This document shows positions 22,667 to 33,200 of a DNA stretch of 64,000 bases, in pieces. Under the pieces are notes generated by a model that was given only the letters and a program-made list of their open reading frames with translations, did not search any database and was not told where the DNA came from. Both the position numbers and the translations under genes were made by a program. Numbering within the stretch: the stretch's first letter is position 1; every line of letters begins with the position of its first letter. The stretch is from Pseudomonadota bacterium. Its GTDB lineage: Bacteria > Pseudomonadota > Gammaproteobacteria > Xanthomonadales > Rhodanobacteraceae. The DNA is taken from the NCBI GenBank assembly GCA_018240465.1, contig JAFEFS010000099.1:1-64000 (forward strand), written 5' to 3'.

Positions 22667-25471
22667 TTACTTCTTGCTGCCGCCGAAGTGCACGTCCATT
22701 TGCAGCCAGACGATGCGACCGAGGCCGTTGTAGCTGTAGAAGTCGAAGTACGGCCATGCAGAGAACGTGTTGTCCCGCGGCGGACGTGAGTCGAAGATGT
22801 TGTTGGCAAGCAATGTCATCGAAGCATCATCGCTGAAGTTGTACTGGATCGATCCGTTGTAAGTCATCCACGGACCAACGGTGCCGGTGCCCTTGTAGTT
22901 GAAGGTCTTGCCGGTACGCGTTCCGATGGCGGAGAAGCTCCACGCACCGATATCCCATTCAACCGAAGCATTGCCGATGTTCTTGAACTGATTGCCGTAG
23001 CCGTTGTAGCGCAGCACATCGGTGGGTGGATCCAATGGCGAATCCTGCTGGCTGTGTGTGAACTGGTTCGAATAGCTCGCGCCGAGCTTCACGTCGCCAA
23101 ACCGTCCAAGCTCGACCTTGTAGGCGAGGCTTCCGAGCAGGCTGGCGATGTGCTCGCTTGCTACGTTGATCGGGAACGTGGTCACGCTGATCAACGTGCC
23201 CGCACCCAGATTCGCAGTCAATGGCACACGGTCTACACGACCGGTGAAGTCCTTGCACCGGGCGGAATTCGGATCGACCACCGTACCGTCGCTCTGATGA
23301 CCGATAAGACAGTCCGCCTCGATGCGCGAAATCGTATCGGCATCGTACAGATTGACCTTGTTCTTCAGACGAACATCGATGTAGTCCAGCTTGATGTTGA
23401 AGTTGCTGGTCGGAGACCAAACGAAACCATAGCCCCAGGATTTCGAAGTGATGTACTTCAGGTTGCGATCACCGCCGTTGAACAATTCGATCTGTGTACT
23501 TTGGTATTGCGCGGGGCACGTCGTACTGTCGAAGTTGTCGCCGCCAATCTTTCGGCAGTTGTAGTAATCCGTGACGCTCGTGTACGCCTTGCCGTTCGAG
23601 GCAAATACCTGGCCGATGTCCGGAGCCTTGAACGCGGTTGCGTAGTTGCCACGCACCAGCAGCGTGTCGATCGGACGGAATTCCAAACCGAGCTTGTAGG
23701 TGAACTTCCCTTGCGAGCTGTAGCCGGTGTCGTAGCGGTCGTAGCGACCGGAGAGGTCTGCCGTCAACTTGCTGAACAGCGGCACGTTGAATTCGAAGCC
23801 TGCACCCTGGTGGTCACGCGTACCGTGCGAGGAAGTGCCGCCCAATCCGAAAAAGTCTCCATTTACGATGCGTGGATCCAGCGGGTTGTCGATCGCCTGA
23901 TCGCCGAATTCGACGAGGCCTGCGAAACCGACCGAACCGGCCGGCAGGCTGAACAGGTCGGTATTCGTCACCGTCAGATTCGCAGTTTGCGAGTGCGTGC
24001 TCGAATTGCTCGTGTTGTCGGCCGAGAAAGCCTGGAAATCGGCCGGGGTGATTGCTCCCCAGAAATGCCCTTGCTTGCTCAAGTGATAGGCGGGGTAGCC
24101 ATAGCCATACGGATCAGTACCATCTTGCGGGCCGAGGAAGAAGGCGTTGACCTTCGCGGTCAGCGGACGGCGCTGACGGTAGTAGGTGTCGTTTTCCGAG
24201 CGATGGAAGTAGGCGTCGTAGTTCCAGTTCGACGAACCGAACGTGCCGCGCGCGCCGAAATTGACGACATAGGAGTGTGTGAGGAATATCGGGTTGGCGA
24301 CGCTGCCAATTTCTTCCGGCGCGAAAATATGCTGGGCGAGATTGAGCAAGTGCTTGCTGTCGATGTCGTAGAAATAGCTGCCGCCGCCTGAGCCGACGCC
24401 ATAGCTCCAGAACGGAGAGGCATTGCCGCCCACGGCGTAACTCGTCTTGCTGAACCCGTACAGGAAATCGCCATACAGTTGCGTCGTATCGTTCAGCTCA
24501 TAGGTGGCATTCAGATAGCCGTTGGCGTTTTTGTTCTGAGGCCAAAGGGTGCCGAGACCGATACTGGTCAAACTGCCGCAGTAGTTGCCGGAACCCGGAC
24601 GCGTACGATACTTCTCGTCGCCGTAGAAGAGGTTGCTGATCGCAGCGCAAGTCGCCGCGCCGGGATCCACATATTTGTTGGTGAAGGCGTCCCGGACCAC
24701 GCGGTCACGCGAAGCCAGCGGAGGCTTGCCCTTCAGGGTGGGATCATCGGCCAGACTGTCGAGATAGTCGCGCTGTTTCGCATAGACGGCATTCGAGTTC
24801 TCTAGCTGCAATGCAAAGAGAACATTGAGCGCACCCCAGTTCTTGCCTCCCGACAATTCGAGCTTCTGCTGCTGTCCACCACCTTGGGTGTAGCCGCCGA
24901 CGCGGAAGCGCAGGTCCACGCCCTCGATGTGCTGCTTGGTGATGACGTTGACAACACCCGCGATAGCGGAGGACCCGTAAATTGCTGATTGGTTGCCGGG
25001 CAGGATATCAATGTGGTCGACCAGCATCGTCGGAATATTGCTCAGATCCACGAAGTTGTTCGTGAATCCGTAGCTGAAGGGATATTCCGAGATCGGCCTG
25101 CCATTGAGCAAGACCAGGGTAAAGCTCGGGTCGAGGCCGAGAATGCTGACGGTATTCGCCGCCGGGGAAAAGCCGTTGGTCACCTGGCTATTCAGCACCG
25201 CACCGTTTGCTACGGGCATGGAACGCAGGGCGTCGTACACGCTCTTGAAGCCTTGGCGGTTCATCTCATCGGATGTGATGGAGATCGTCGGAGAGGCCGT
25301 TTCTATCTGCGCGCGCGGAATCAGTGAACCAGTGACCACGACGCCCTTCAACTCCGTGGTTTCCTTCTTCTTTTCCTGCTGGTCGTCGGCGCTCTGCGCC
25401 ATGGCGCTGCCGACCGCAAGGCTTGCATACAAGCCCATGATGATGGACGAGACGAGTACACGCTGCTTCAT
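22667..25471 (-). CDS. TonB-dependent outer-membrane receptor
   Basis: 934 residues. The signal peptide is about 1-26 (GLYASLAVGSAMAQ). The plug domain (about 45-165) has ELKGVVVTGSLIPRA, a TonB-box-like region, and NQSAIYGSSAIAGVVNVITK. The remainder is a 22-strand-type barrel with YATAFKAPDIGQVF and a final aromatic-rich strand LGRIVWLQMDVHF followed by GGSKK. Two cysteine pairs in loops (CAAISNLFYGDEKYRTRPG... and CRKIGGDNFD...) suggest large structured external loops. It imports an unknown ligand with TonB energy; similarity is to the large Xanthomonad TBDRs, not to a siderophore class I can name. The start at 25471 follows GGGGAAC. Confidence 0.93.
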   Translation of the reverse strand: MKQRVLVSSIIMGLYASLAVGSAMAQSADDQQEKKKETTELKGVVVTGSLIPRAQIETASPTISITSDEMNRQGFKSVYDALRSMPVANGAVLNSQVTNGFSPAANTVSILGLDPSFTLVLLNGRPISEYPFSYGFTNNFVDLSNIPTMLVDHIDILPGNQSAIYGSSAIAGVVNVITKQHIEGVDLRFRVGGYTQGGGQQQKLELSGGKNWGALNVLFALQLENSNAVYAKQRDYLDSLADDPTLKGKPPLASRDRVVRDAFTNKYVDPGAATCAAISNLFYGDEKYRTRPGSGNYCGSLTSIGLGTLWPQNKNANGYLNATYELNDTTQLYGDFLYGFSKTSYAVGGNASPFWSYGVGSGGGSYFYDIDSKHLLNLAQHIFAPEEIGSVANPIFLTHSYVVNFGARGTFGSSNWNYDAYFHRSENDTYYRQRRPLTAKVNAFFLGPQDGTDPYGYGYPAYHLSKQGHFWGAITPADFQAFSADNTSNSSTHSQTANLTVTNTDLFSLPAGSVGFAGLVEFGDQAIDNPLDPRIVNGDFFGLGGTSSHGTRDHQGAGFEFNVPLFSKLTADLSGRYDRYDTGYSSQGKFTYKLGLEFRPIDTLLVRGNYATAFKAPDIGQVFASNGKAYTSVTDYYNCRKIGGDNFDSTTCPAQYQSTQIELFNGGDRNLKYITSKSWGYGFVWSPTSNFNIKLDYIDVRLKNKVNLYDADTISRIEADCLIGHQSDGTVVDPNSARCKDFTGRVDRVPLTANLGAGTLISVTTFPINVASEHIASLLGSLAYKVELGRFGDVKLGASYSNQFTHSQQDSPLDPPTDVLRYNGYGNQFKNIGNASVEWDIGAWSFSAIGTRTGKTFNYKGTGTVGPWMTYNGSIQYNFSDDASMTLLANNIFDSRPPRDNTFSAWPYFDFYSYNGLGRIVWLQMDVHFGGSKK

Positions 25472-25926
25472 GTTGTTCCCCAACAGAAATGGTACGAAGC
25501 CGGGCATTTATCTTGCCGACCCGGCGCATTGAGTGGGGGCGCGGCTATTTTTGCAGGCATCGCCGCAACCCGCGGCCAATCGGCGAGACGCCGATCTGCC
25601 CGGCAAGAAACGACGCTGGATGGCCGGCACCCGTGGCCCGACCATAACAAATGGTTAACTTTACTGTCAATTTCGTGAAGCAAACTTCATCCTTGTAAAT
25701 TCCTTGCCGCTTCTCGAGGAAAAGGCGACGTCGCGAACCCGCCGCCATATCTGTGCAGCACGCGTCTGCGCGGCTAGAATCGGAGTCGATCCATATGTGG
25801 GCGGATGTCGGCACGGCCCAGGGAAGGCTTGAAAAACTCCGTAGCGGAATTTTTCGCGGGCGCTGGCGGGTGCTGCACGAAAGGGTGATGCTCGTTCCAT
25901 TTTCAGTTTTCCAAAGAGGGTTAGCC
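25472..25926. other. 455-bp gap between the TonB receptor and a lipoprotein gene
   Basis: The left part is a long (about 160-nt) leader of the receptor, with GC-rich imperfect hairpins and no recognised riboswitch. An AT-rich promoter follows at 25641-25670. The right part (25700-25926) precedes the lipoprotein gene; the frame of that gene stays open through it, but nothing there resembles a coding start. A GAGG ribosome site lies just before 25927. Confidence 0.6.
25641..25670 (-). promoter_or_regulatory. Sigma-70 promoter of the TonB receptor
   Basis: On the minus strand TTGACA (25665-25670), 18 bases, then TATGGT (25641-25646), embedded in AT-rich DNA that stands out from the GC-rich surroundings. 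It predicts a leader of about 160 nt. Confidence 0.6.
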
Positions 25927-26826
25927 ATGCGAATTCTTCTTGCCACGACCGTCCTTTCTTCGGCGCTGCTCGCCGCCTGCGGTTCGTCCGCCCCGCCGCC
26001 GCCCGCCCCGGTGGTCGCCCCGATCGCGAATGCGGTGACCGGCACGGTCAGCCTGATCGAGCCGCGCGAGCTCAGCGACGCGGCCAAGGTCGATGTCAAG
26101 GTGTACGACGTCTCCCATCCCGAGATCGTGCTCGCGCAGACGACGATTCCGAATGCGAACAAGTTGCCGTTGTCGTTCAGCCTGCCGATCGACACGGCCA
26201 AGGTCGATCCCAAGGGCATTTACGCGCTCGACGCGATCCTGACCGACGGCGACCGGCGCTTCCTGAAGAAGCTCGAATACCAGGTCCTTACCGACAAGGC
26301 GCGCACAGCCAAGGTCGACGTGCAGCTCGCGCCCGAGCCGACACCGGCGGAAAAACTGTTCGAAGAATACAAAAAGGCCGCCGCGCAGACCGGCAACCTC
26401 AAGCAGGTCAGCGGCAAGTACTCGAACGACAACTTCGGCACCGCGTGGGATGCGTTCCTGTCCAACGGCAAGGTGAAGTTCGTGCGCGAAGTCACCGACG
26501 CCTACGACGACAGCGGCCGCACGACCTACAAGGCCGCCTACAAGGACGACAAACCGTGGGCGATCGTGCGCGAATCCTCGCCGGTCGGCTCACGCCAGGT
26601 GTTGTCGAGCACGCGGGTGGGCTGGGGCGACGACGGCAGCCTGGTGCTGCACGAAAAAGTTGTCAACGGCCAGACCAGCGACGTCTCCGAGGCCGACGCC
26701 AAGGCAATGAAGGCGCATGCCGAGGCCGCACTCGACGTGGCCCAGGGTCATGCGCCGAAGCCGCAGACCGGCGCGCAGACCGACGAAAAGGCAAAGAAAG
26801 GCGCGCCGGCGAAGAAGCACCGCTGA
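25927..26826 (+). CDS. YbaY-family lipoprotein
   Basis: 299 residues. The lipobox LLAAC puts the lipidated Cys at 18, so it is a membrane-anchored lipoprotein; the residues after Cys (GSS) do not signal inner-membrane retention. Residues about 34-125 (TGTVSLIEPRELSDAAKVDVKVYDVS...) match the YbaY/YscW-like beta domain. A second region (about 140-240) contains WDAFLSNGKVKFVREVTDAYDDSGRTTYKAAYKD, and the tail is Lys/Ala-rich (KAKKGAPAKKHR). Function of YbaY is unknown; the fold resembles a secretin pilotin, which is only a structural hint. It stands alone and is followed by REP-like repeats. Confidence 0.82.
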   Translation: MRILLATTVLSSALLAACGSSAPPPPAPVVAPIANAVTGTVSLIEPRELSDAAKVDVKVYDVSHPEIVLAQTTIPNANKLPLSFSLPIDTAKVDPKGIYALDAILTDGDRRFLKKLEYQVLTDKARTAKVDVQLAPEPTPAEKLFEEYKKAAAQTGNLKQVSGKYSNDNFGTAWDAFLSNGKVKFVREVTDAYDDSGRTTYKAAYKDDKPWAIVRESSPVGSRQVLSSTRVGWGDDGSLVLHEKVVNGQTSDVSEADAKAMKAHAEAALDVAQGHAPKPQTGAQTDEKAKKGAPAKKHR

Positions 26827-26849
26827 CACGGCACCCAAACTGCAATTCA

Positions 26850-26968
26850 AACCCCTCTCCCTCGATGGGAGAGGGGTTGGCAAGGGGTGAGTCGAAGCCG
26901 ACGGCATCTGCGACGCCCTCTCCCTCTCCCGGTACGCTGCGCGCGCTGCCCCTCCCGCAAGGGGAGAG
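26850..26968. repeat. REP-like CTCTCCC palindromes
   Basis: AACCCCTCTCCC and GGGAGAGGGGTT (26850-26878) form a perfect 12-bp stem, followed by a second GC-rich hairpin with CCCCTCCCGCAAGGGGAG (to about 26968). The pair lies between two convergent genes, the lipoprotein and tex, where such repeats often sit. Confidence 0.7.
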
Positions 26969-26996
26969 GTAGCTCAGGCCGGCCATCGCTGTCCCG

Positions 26997-29333
26997 CTAC
27001 GATCTCCGCGCCTTTGCGAACGCGTCGGCAAACGCGTTGTTCGCCGGTGTGGCGGCAACCGGTTTCGCAAGACCACCGCGATTGTTGGGTATCGGTCTCG
27101 CGCCGCGCGGATCGCGTGCCGCGCCGGTATCACGCGCCGATGCGCGCCCCTGCGCGTCGGCGCCGACAGGATCGTCGAGCCGCATCGTCAGCGCGATGCG
27201 CTTGCGCGGCAGATCGATCTCGAGCACCTTGACCTTGACGATGTCGCCGGCCTTGACCGCCTCGCGCGGATCCTTGACGAACCTGGTCGACAGCGCCGAG
27301 ATGTGGACCAGGCCGTCCTGGTGCACGCCGATGTCGACGAAGGCGCCGAACGCGGCGACGTTGGAGACGCGGCCCTCCAGGATCATTCCGGGTTTCAAGT
27401 CCCTCATGTCCTCGATACCGTCGGCGAACTCCGGCATGTGGAACGCGGGGCGCGGATCGCGGCCCGGCTTTTCCAGTTCCTTGAGAATGTCGCGCACGGT
27501 CGGCAGGCCGAATTTCTCGTCGGTATACTTTTCCGCCTTGAGCGCGCGCAGGAAGGCGATGTCGCCGACGATCTGTTTCACCTCGCGACCGCTGTCGCCG
27601 ACTATGCGCTCGACCACCGGATAGGCTTCCGGGTGCACGCTCGACGCATCGAGCGGATTGTCGCCGTTGGTCACGCGCAGAAAGCCGGCGCATTGCTCGA
27701 ACGCCTTGTCGCCGAGGCGCGGCACTTTCCTGATCGCCGCGCGCGTGCGGAATGCGCCGTGCTCGTCGCGGTACTTGACCACATTCTCGGCGACGCTCGC
27801 GGAGAGGCCGGCGACGCGCGACAGCAGCGCGCTCGACGCGGTGTTGACGTCGACGCCGACGCCGTTGACGCAGTCTTCGACCACGGCGTCGAGCGAACGC
27901 GCCAGCTTCACCTGGTTGACGTCGTGCTGGTACTGGCCAACGCCAATGGCCTTCGGTTCGATCTTGACCAGTTCGGCGAGTGGGTCCTGCAGGCGGCGCG
28001 CGATCGACACGGCGCCGCGCAGCGACACGTCCATGTCGGGGAACTCGTTGGCCGCGGTTTCCGAAGCGGAGTACACCGACGCGCCCGCTTCGCTGACCAC
28101 GATCTTTGCGAGCTTCAGGTCGGCATGCTTCTTCATCAACTCGCCGGCGAGCTTGTCGGTCTCGCGCGAAGCCGTACCGTTGCCGATCGAGATCAGGTCG
28201 ATCTTGAACTGCTTGCACGCGGCAGCGAGGTAGGCGATGGACTTGTCCCATTCGTTGCGCGGCTCGTGCGGATAGATCGTGCCGGTGCCGAGTACCTTGC
28301 CGGTGGTCTCGACGATGGCGACCTTGACCCCGGTGCGGATGCCGGGATCCAGGCCCATGACGACCTTGTGCCCGGCCGGCGCGGCCATCATCAGGTCTTT
28401 CAGATTGCTGCCGAACACGCGGATCGCCTCGTCCTCGGCGGCCTCGCGCGCGCGGCCGAACAGGTCGAGCGTGAGCTGCAGCATCAGCTTGATGCGCCAG
28501 AGCTGGCGGCAGGTTTCGCGCAGCCAGGCATCCGCGGGACGGCCGCGGTCGATGATGTTGAAGTGTGCGGCAATGCGGCCCTCGCCTTCGGCGTGACCTT
28601 GTTCGACCTCGACGCCAGGTTCGAGATCAAGATCCAGAAAGCCTTCGTTGCGCGCGCGGAACAGCGCAAGCAGACGATGCGAGGGAATCGTCTGGATCGA
28701 TTCGACGTGATCGAAGTAGTCGCGGTACTTCACACCTTCGACTTCCTTGCCGGCGACGACCCTGGCGCGGATCTGCCCTCGCGACCACAACCACTCGCGC
28801 AGCTCGCCGATCAACGCCGCGTCTTCGCTCATCTCTTCGAGCACGATCGCGCGCGCACCATCGAGCGCGGCCTTGGCGTCGGCCACGCCCTTCTCCGCGT
28901 CGATGTAGACGGCAGCGAGCGCCTCGGGTGTCTCGGCCGGATTGGCGCGCAGCGCATCCGCCAGCGGCTGCAGGCCCGCGTCGCGCGCGATCTGCGCCTT
29001 GGTGCGGCGCTTCGGCTTGTACGGCAGATACAGGTCTTCGAGGCGCGCCTTGGTGTCGGCATCGAGGATCTGCGCCTTCAACTCGTCGCTCAACTTGTTC
29101 TGTTCGGCGATGCTCGCGAGCACCGTTGCGCGGCGCTCCTCCAGTTCGCGCAGATAGCGCAGGCGCTCTTCGAGCAGGCGCAGCTGCGTGTCGTCCAGAC
29201 CACCGGTGACTTCCTTGCGGTAGCGCGCGATGAACGGCACGGTCGCGCCTTCGTCGAGCAGTTGCACGGCCGCATTGACCTGTTCGGGCCGAGCGGCGAT
29301 TTCCTGGGCAATCCTGGTTTCGATATTCGACAT
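26997..29333 (-). CDS. tex: Transcription accessory protein Tex
   Basis: 778 residues, full length. The order is an N-terminal helical domain ([41 protein letters not shown]), a YqgF-homologous nuclease-like domain ([19 protein letters not shown]), helix-hairpin-helix repeats ([31 protein letters not shown]) and a C-terminal S1 domain ([31 protein letters not shown]) with a basic, low-complexity tail. Tex binds nucleic acids and is linked to transcript processing and stress survival. The start at 29333 gives the conserved N-terminus. It is transcribed alone, divergent from the beta-barrel gene. Confidence 0.97.
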   Translation of the reverse strand: MSNIETRIAQEIAARPEQVNAAVQLLDEGATVPFIARYRKEVTGGLDDTQLRLLEERLRYLRELEERRATVLASIAEQNKLSDELKAQILDADTKARLEDLYLPYKPKRRTKAQIARDAGLQPLADALRANPAETPEALAAVYIDAEKGVADAKAALDGARAIVLEEMSEDAALIGELREWLWSRGQIRARVVAGKEVEGVKYRDYFDHVESIQTIPSHRLLALFRARNEGFLDLDLEPGVEVEQGHAEGEGRIAAHFNIIDRGRPADAWLRETCRQLWRIKLMLQLTLDLFGRAREAAEDEAIRVFGSNLKDLMMAAPAGHKVVMGLDPGIRTGVKVAIVETTGKVLGTGTIYPHEPRNEWDKSIAYLAAACKQFKIDLISIGNGTASRETDKLAGELMKKHADLKLAKIVVSEAGASVYSASETAANEFPDMDVSLRGAVSIARRLQDPLAELVKIEPKAIGVGQYQHDVNQVKLARSLDAVVEDCVNGVGVDVNTASSALLSRVAGLSASVAENVVKYRDEHGAFRTRAAIRKVPRLGDKAFEQCAGFLRVTNGDNPLDASSVHPEAYPVVERIVGDSGREVKQIVGDIAFLRALKAEKYTDEKFGLPTVRDILKELEKPGRDPRPAFHMPEFADGIEDMRDLKPGMILEGRVSNVAAFGAFVDIGVHQDGLVHISALSTRFVKDPREAVKAGDIVKVKVLEIDLPRKRIALTMRLDDPVGADAQGRASARDTGAARDPRGARPIPNNRGGLAKPVAATPANNAFADAFAKARRS

Positions 29334-29372
29334 ACGCTGTTGCTGCAACGACTTTCCATACGAAGGGATGCC

Positions 29373-29378
29373 ATTGTA
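29373..29378 (-). promoter_or_regulatory. Candidate -10 box for tex
   Basis: The minus strand reads CCTACAATGGC here; TACAAT is the hexamer, about 40 bases before the tex ATG. The same 11-base string occurs on the plus strand at 29434-29444 for the divergent gene. Confidence 0.5.
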
Positions 29379-29435
29379 GGCGCGCGCGCAGGCTTGCAAT
29401 CCAGCGCAGTTTTGTGAATCGGATCGTGCTTCTCT

Positions 29436-29441
29436 CCTACA
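29436..29441 (+). promoter_or_regulatory. Candidate -10 box that decides the start of the beta-barrel gene
   Basis: TACAAT at 29436-29441 implies a transcript start near 29448. The first in-frame ATG at 29442 would lie upstream of +1, so the next ATG at 29478, which begins a signal peptide, is taken as the start. Confidence 0.5.
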
Positions 29442-29477
29442 ATGGCAGCTTCGAAGGGACGCGCGGAAACTGCCGAA

Positions 29478-30227
29478 ATGTTCGAATTTCGCCCAAGACA
29501 GAATGGACACGCGACGATCCTGGCGACGGCTTCCCTGCTCGCCTGCACGGCGCTTCACGCCGACGATGGCGCCGATCGCCGCCTGCAATGGAAGCTGACG
29601 CCGTCGTACTACGACAATTCCGACGGCACGCATGCCTACGATGTGAACCTGCGCGCCGACTTCGGCGACCAGCGCGTGTGGATCGGAGACTACCGCGACT
29701 CGCAGGGCTATCACCAGTCGCGTGCGGGCTTCGATGCGGTGACCCAGGTCGGCTTCGTCAACCTCGATTTCTCCGGGCAGTACGCGACCGGCGGCTTCTG
29801 GGGCGGCTCGGTCACCACGCAGATTGGCAGCGACGACAACTACGCCATCGTCGGCTGGGGCCGTACCAACCTGCACGCCTACTACAACCTCAACTTCGAT
29901 CCGAACGACGCGATCACCGCGGGTTTCGGCACGAAGGTGCTTGCGCGCGGTCTCGAAGCGCAGCTCTACCACATCTGGGACGACCGCCTGACCACGCGTC
30001 AGCACGTCACGCATCTGCTGCTGCGCTACGCGATCGACGATGGTTCGCGCTGCTCGCTCGATTTTTCATACAAGCATGGCCTCGCCGATCCTGAGACCTA
30101 TGTGCATGGCTATGCGATCGCAGCGACCTATGCCTGGCATCACGCGTTCGCGCGACTCGCTTACGACCAGCACGCGAATTTCAATCTGCCGAACCAGAAG
30201 CGCCTGTCGGTCGGTTTGTTCTTCTGA
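29478..30227 (+). CDS. Predicted outer-membrane beta-barrel protein of unknown function
   Basis: 249 residues. The N-terminus [29 protein letters not shown] is a signal peptide with an unusually long n-region. The mature part alternates polar and aromatic residues as in beta-barrel strands ([66 protein letters not shown]) and ends in RLSVGLFF, the terminal-Phe signature of outer-membrane proteins. I do not recognise a named family. It is convergent with the metal-efflux operon 18 bases away, which need not mean a shared role. Confidence 0.72.
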   Translation: MFEFRPRQNGHATILATASLLACTALHADDGADRRLQWKLTPSYYDNSDGTHAYDVNLRADFGDQRVWIGDYRDSQGYHQSRAGFDAVTQVGFVNLDFSGQYATGGFWGGSVTTQIGSDDNYAIVGWGRTNLHAYYNLNFDPNDAITAGFGTKVLARGLEAQLYHIWDDRLTTRQHVTHLLLRYAIDDGSRCSLDFSYKHGLADPETYVHGYAIAATYAWHHAFARLAYDQHANFNLPNQKRLSVGLFF

Positions 30228-30245
30228 TTTTTCGTGCGGGAGCGA

Positions 30246-33200
30246 TCAGGTTTCTGCGCCCACCACGGCTTCGTACAGCAGCGGCAACAGGTTGAGCGCG
30301 ATCAGTGTCGCCGAAACGATGCCGCCGACAATGACGACGGCAAACGGCCTTTGCGTCTCCGAGCCGATGCCGTGCGAGAGTGCCGCCGGCAACAAACCGA
30401 GTCCGGCCATCAGCGCCGTCATCAGAATGGCGCGCAGGCGACTTGCCGCGCCTTCGAGCACCGCGTCTTCCATCGCGTGACCTTGCGCGCGCAAGGCGAC
30501 GATCTGCTCGACCATGATCACGCCGTTCTGCACCGAAATGCCGGCGACGGCGATGAACCCGACCGCCGCGGAAATTGATAGATGCAAACCGGCCAGCGCG
30601 AGCCCGGCGAGGCCGCCGATCAGCGTGAACGGCACCGTGGCCAGGATCAGCAACGCCTTGCGGATCGAACGGAATGCCCAGAACAGCAGAATGAAGATGC
30701 CGACCAGCGACAGCGGCACGATGATCATCAGTCGCGCCGTCGCACGCCTCTGGTTCTCGAACTGTCCGCCCCAGGCAATGCGGTAACCGCCCGGCAATTT
30801 CACTTCGTCGGCGACGCGGCGCATCGCCTCGGCGACGAAGCTGCCCTGGTCGCGACCGAGCACGTTGACCTTGATCGCGACGATGCGGCTGCCCGACTCG
30901 CGCAGCACCTTCGCGGCGCCCTGGCGCTCCTCGATGTGTGCGAGCTGGCCCAGCGGCACCGTGCCCGCCCCGCCGGGCAACGACACCGGCAACTCGGAAA
31001 CCTTTTCCACCGAGTTGCGGTAAGCCTCATCGAGGCGCAGGGTCACATTGAAGATGCGGTTGCCTTCGTAGAAGTTGCCGGCGACGGCGCTGCCGAGGGC
31101 GGTTGCAACCGTTGTCGCCGCGTCGTTGACGTTGATGCCGTAGCGCGAAAGCGCGGCGCGATCCAGGGTGATGTCGAGCTCGGTCTGGCCGCCGATCTGG
31201 ATTTCCTCGACGTCGGCCGAACCTGGCACCTGGCGCAGCACGGAAGCAATTTCCCCGCCCTTGGCTTGCAACACGTCGAGGCTGGGGCCGGACACCTTGA
31301 CCGCGATCTCGCCTTTCACGCCCGACAGCGCTTCCTCGACGTTGTCCTCGATGTATTGCGAGAAGTTCGTCGGCACGCCGGGCATGGCGTGGATTTTTTT
31401 CTCCATATCGCGGATCAGCGCGTCCTTGTCCGCACAGCATCTATCGACATCGGGCCATTCGCCGCGCGGCTTGAGGTCGGCCATGATCTCGATGTTGTTC
31501 GGACCCTTCGGATCGGTGCCATCGTCCGGCCGGCCGGTCTGGGTGATGACCTGGGTCACCTCGGGATACGAGAGCAAAATCTTGCGCACATGGCGCTCGA
31601 CTTCCTTGGTCTTGGCCAGCGCGGTCGACGGCGGCAGATCGATGGTGAGCCAGATGTTGCCCTCGTCGAGCTTGGGCAGGAACTCGCTGCCGAGCAACGG
31701 CGCCAGCGCGAGGGCGACGAGCAGCAGGCCAATCGCGGTGCCGATCACGAGCCGGGGGTGGTGCGCCCAGCGGCCGAGATCGCGACGATACCTGTCGCGC
31801 AAGCGTTCCATCCACGCGTCGTGCTTTTCCTCGAGTCCCGGTCCACGCGTGGCCCACGACAGCAGCGCCGGCACCAGCGTCAACGTGAAGATCACCGCGC
31901 CGGCGAGCGCGAACGTCAGGGTCAGCGCCATCGGCGCGAAAATTTTTCCTTCGACACGCTGGAAGGTGAAGATCGGCAGGAAGGCGAGGATGATGATCGC
32001 TTTCGAGAACAGGATCGGCGAGCCGAGCTGGGTCGCAGTTTGCGCGAGCACGGCATGGCGTGATTCGGCCGTGGCCTCGCCGCGCACCGCATCGAACGCG
32101 AGCCGCACCATCAGCGCCTCGACCAGCACGACGGCGCTGTCGATCATGATGCCGAAGTCGACCGAGCCGAGCGAGATCAGGTTTGCGTCGATGCCGCGCA
32201 GGCGCATGAGCAGGAACGCGGTCAGCAACGCGAGCGGAATCACGCTCGCCACGATCAGCGCCGCACGCCAGTTGTGCAGGAAGATCAGCAACACGGCGAT
32301 GACCAGCGCGGCGCCGACGCAGAGGTTCTCGCTGACCGTGTCGACCGTGTGGTTGACCAGCGTGGTGCGGTCGTAGATCGGGCGGATGCTGACGCCGGGC
32401 GGCAGCTGTTTCTGCACTTCGGCGATGCGCGCCTTCAGCGTCGTGATGACCTTGGCCGGGTCTTCGCCCTTGGTCATCACGACGATACCTTCGACCACGT
32501 CGTCCTGGCGGTTGTAGCCGACGATGCCGTAGCGCATCTGCGTGCCTATCGTCGCTTCGCCGATGTCGCGCACGAGCACGGGCTGGCCACCGAACACGGC
32601 CACCGGTACGCGGCCGACGTCGTCGATCGTCTGGTACAGGCCGATCGCGCGCACGACGAGGTCTTCATCGCCGCGCTTGAGCAAACCACCGCCGGTGTTG
32701 ACCGAGTTCGCCTGCAATGCCGCGCCGACCTGTTCCAGCGAAAGGTTGTACTTGCGCAGCAGGTCGGGGTGCACGTGCACCTGGTATTCGCGGATCGCAC
32801 CGCCGAAGCCGTTGATGTCGGCGACGCCGGGCACCTGACGCAAGGCAGGTTCGATCGTCCAGTCCTGGATCGCGCGCACCTCGTCGAGCGGCATGTCGGC
32901 CGGTGCCTCGACGATGTAGCGGTAGATCTCGCCGACCGCGGTCGACAGCGGCGCGAGCTGTGGCTGGATGCCGGTCGGCAGGGTGATCTCCGAAAGCTTT
33001 TCGAGCACCTGCGCGCGCGCGAAGTAGTCGTCGGTGCCGTCGGCGAAGGTCATCGTGACGACCGACAGGCCGGTCATCGAGATCGAACGCAACTGGGTCA
33101 GCTTCGGCACGCCGTACTCGGTGCGCTCGATCGGCAGGGTCACCGCGCGCTCGACCTCCTCCGGAGCCTGCCCCGGCACGAGCGTGATGATCTGCACCTG

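Noticed and set aside
27303-29417. A 704-codon plus-strand frame
   Set aside because: Antisense to tex; no start context or domain.
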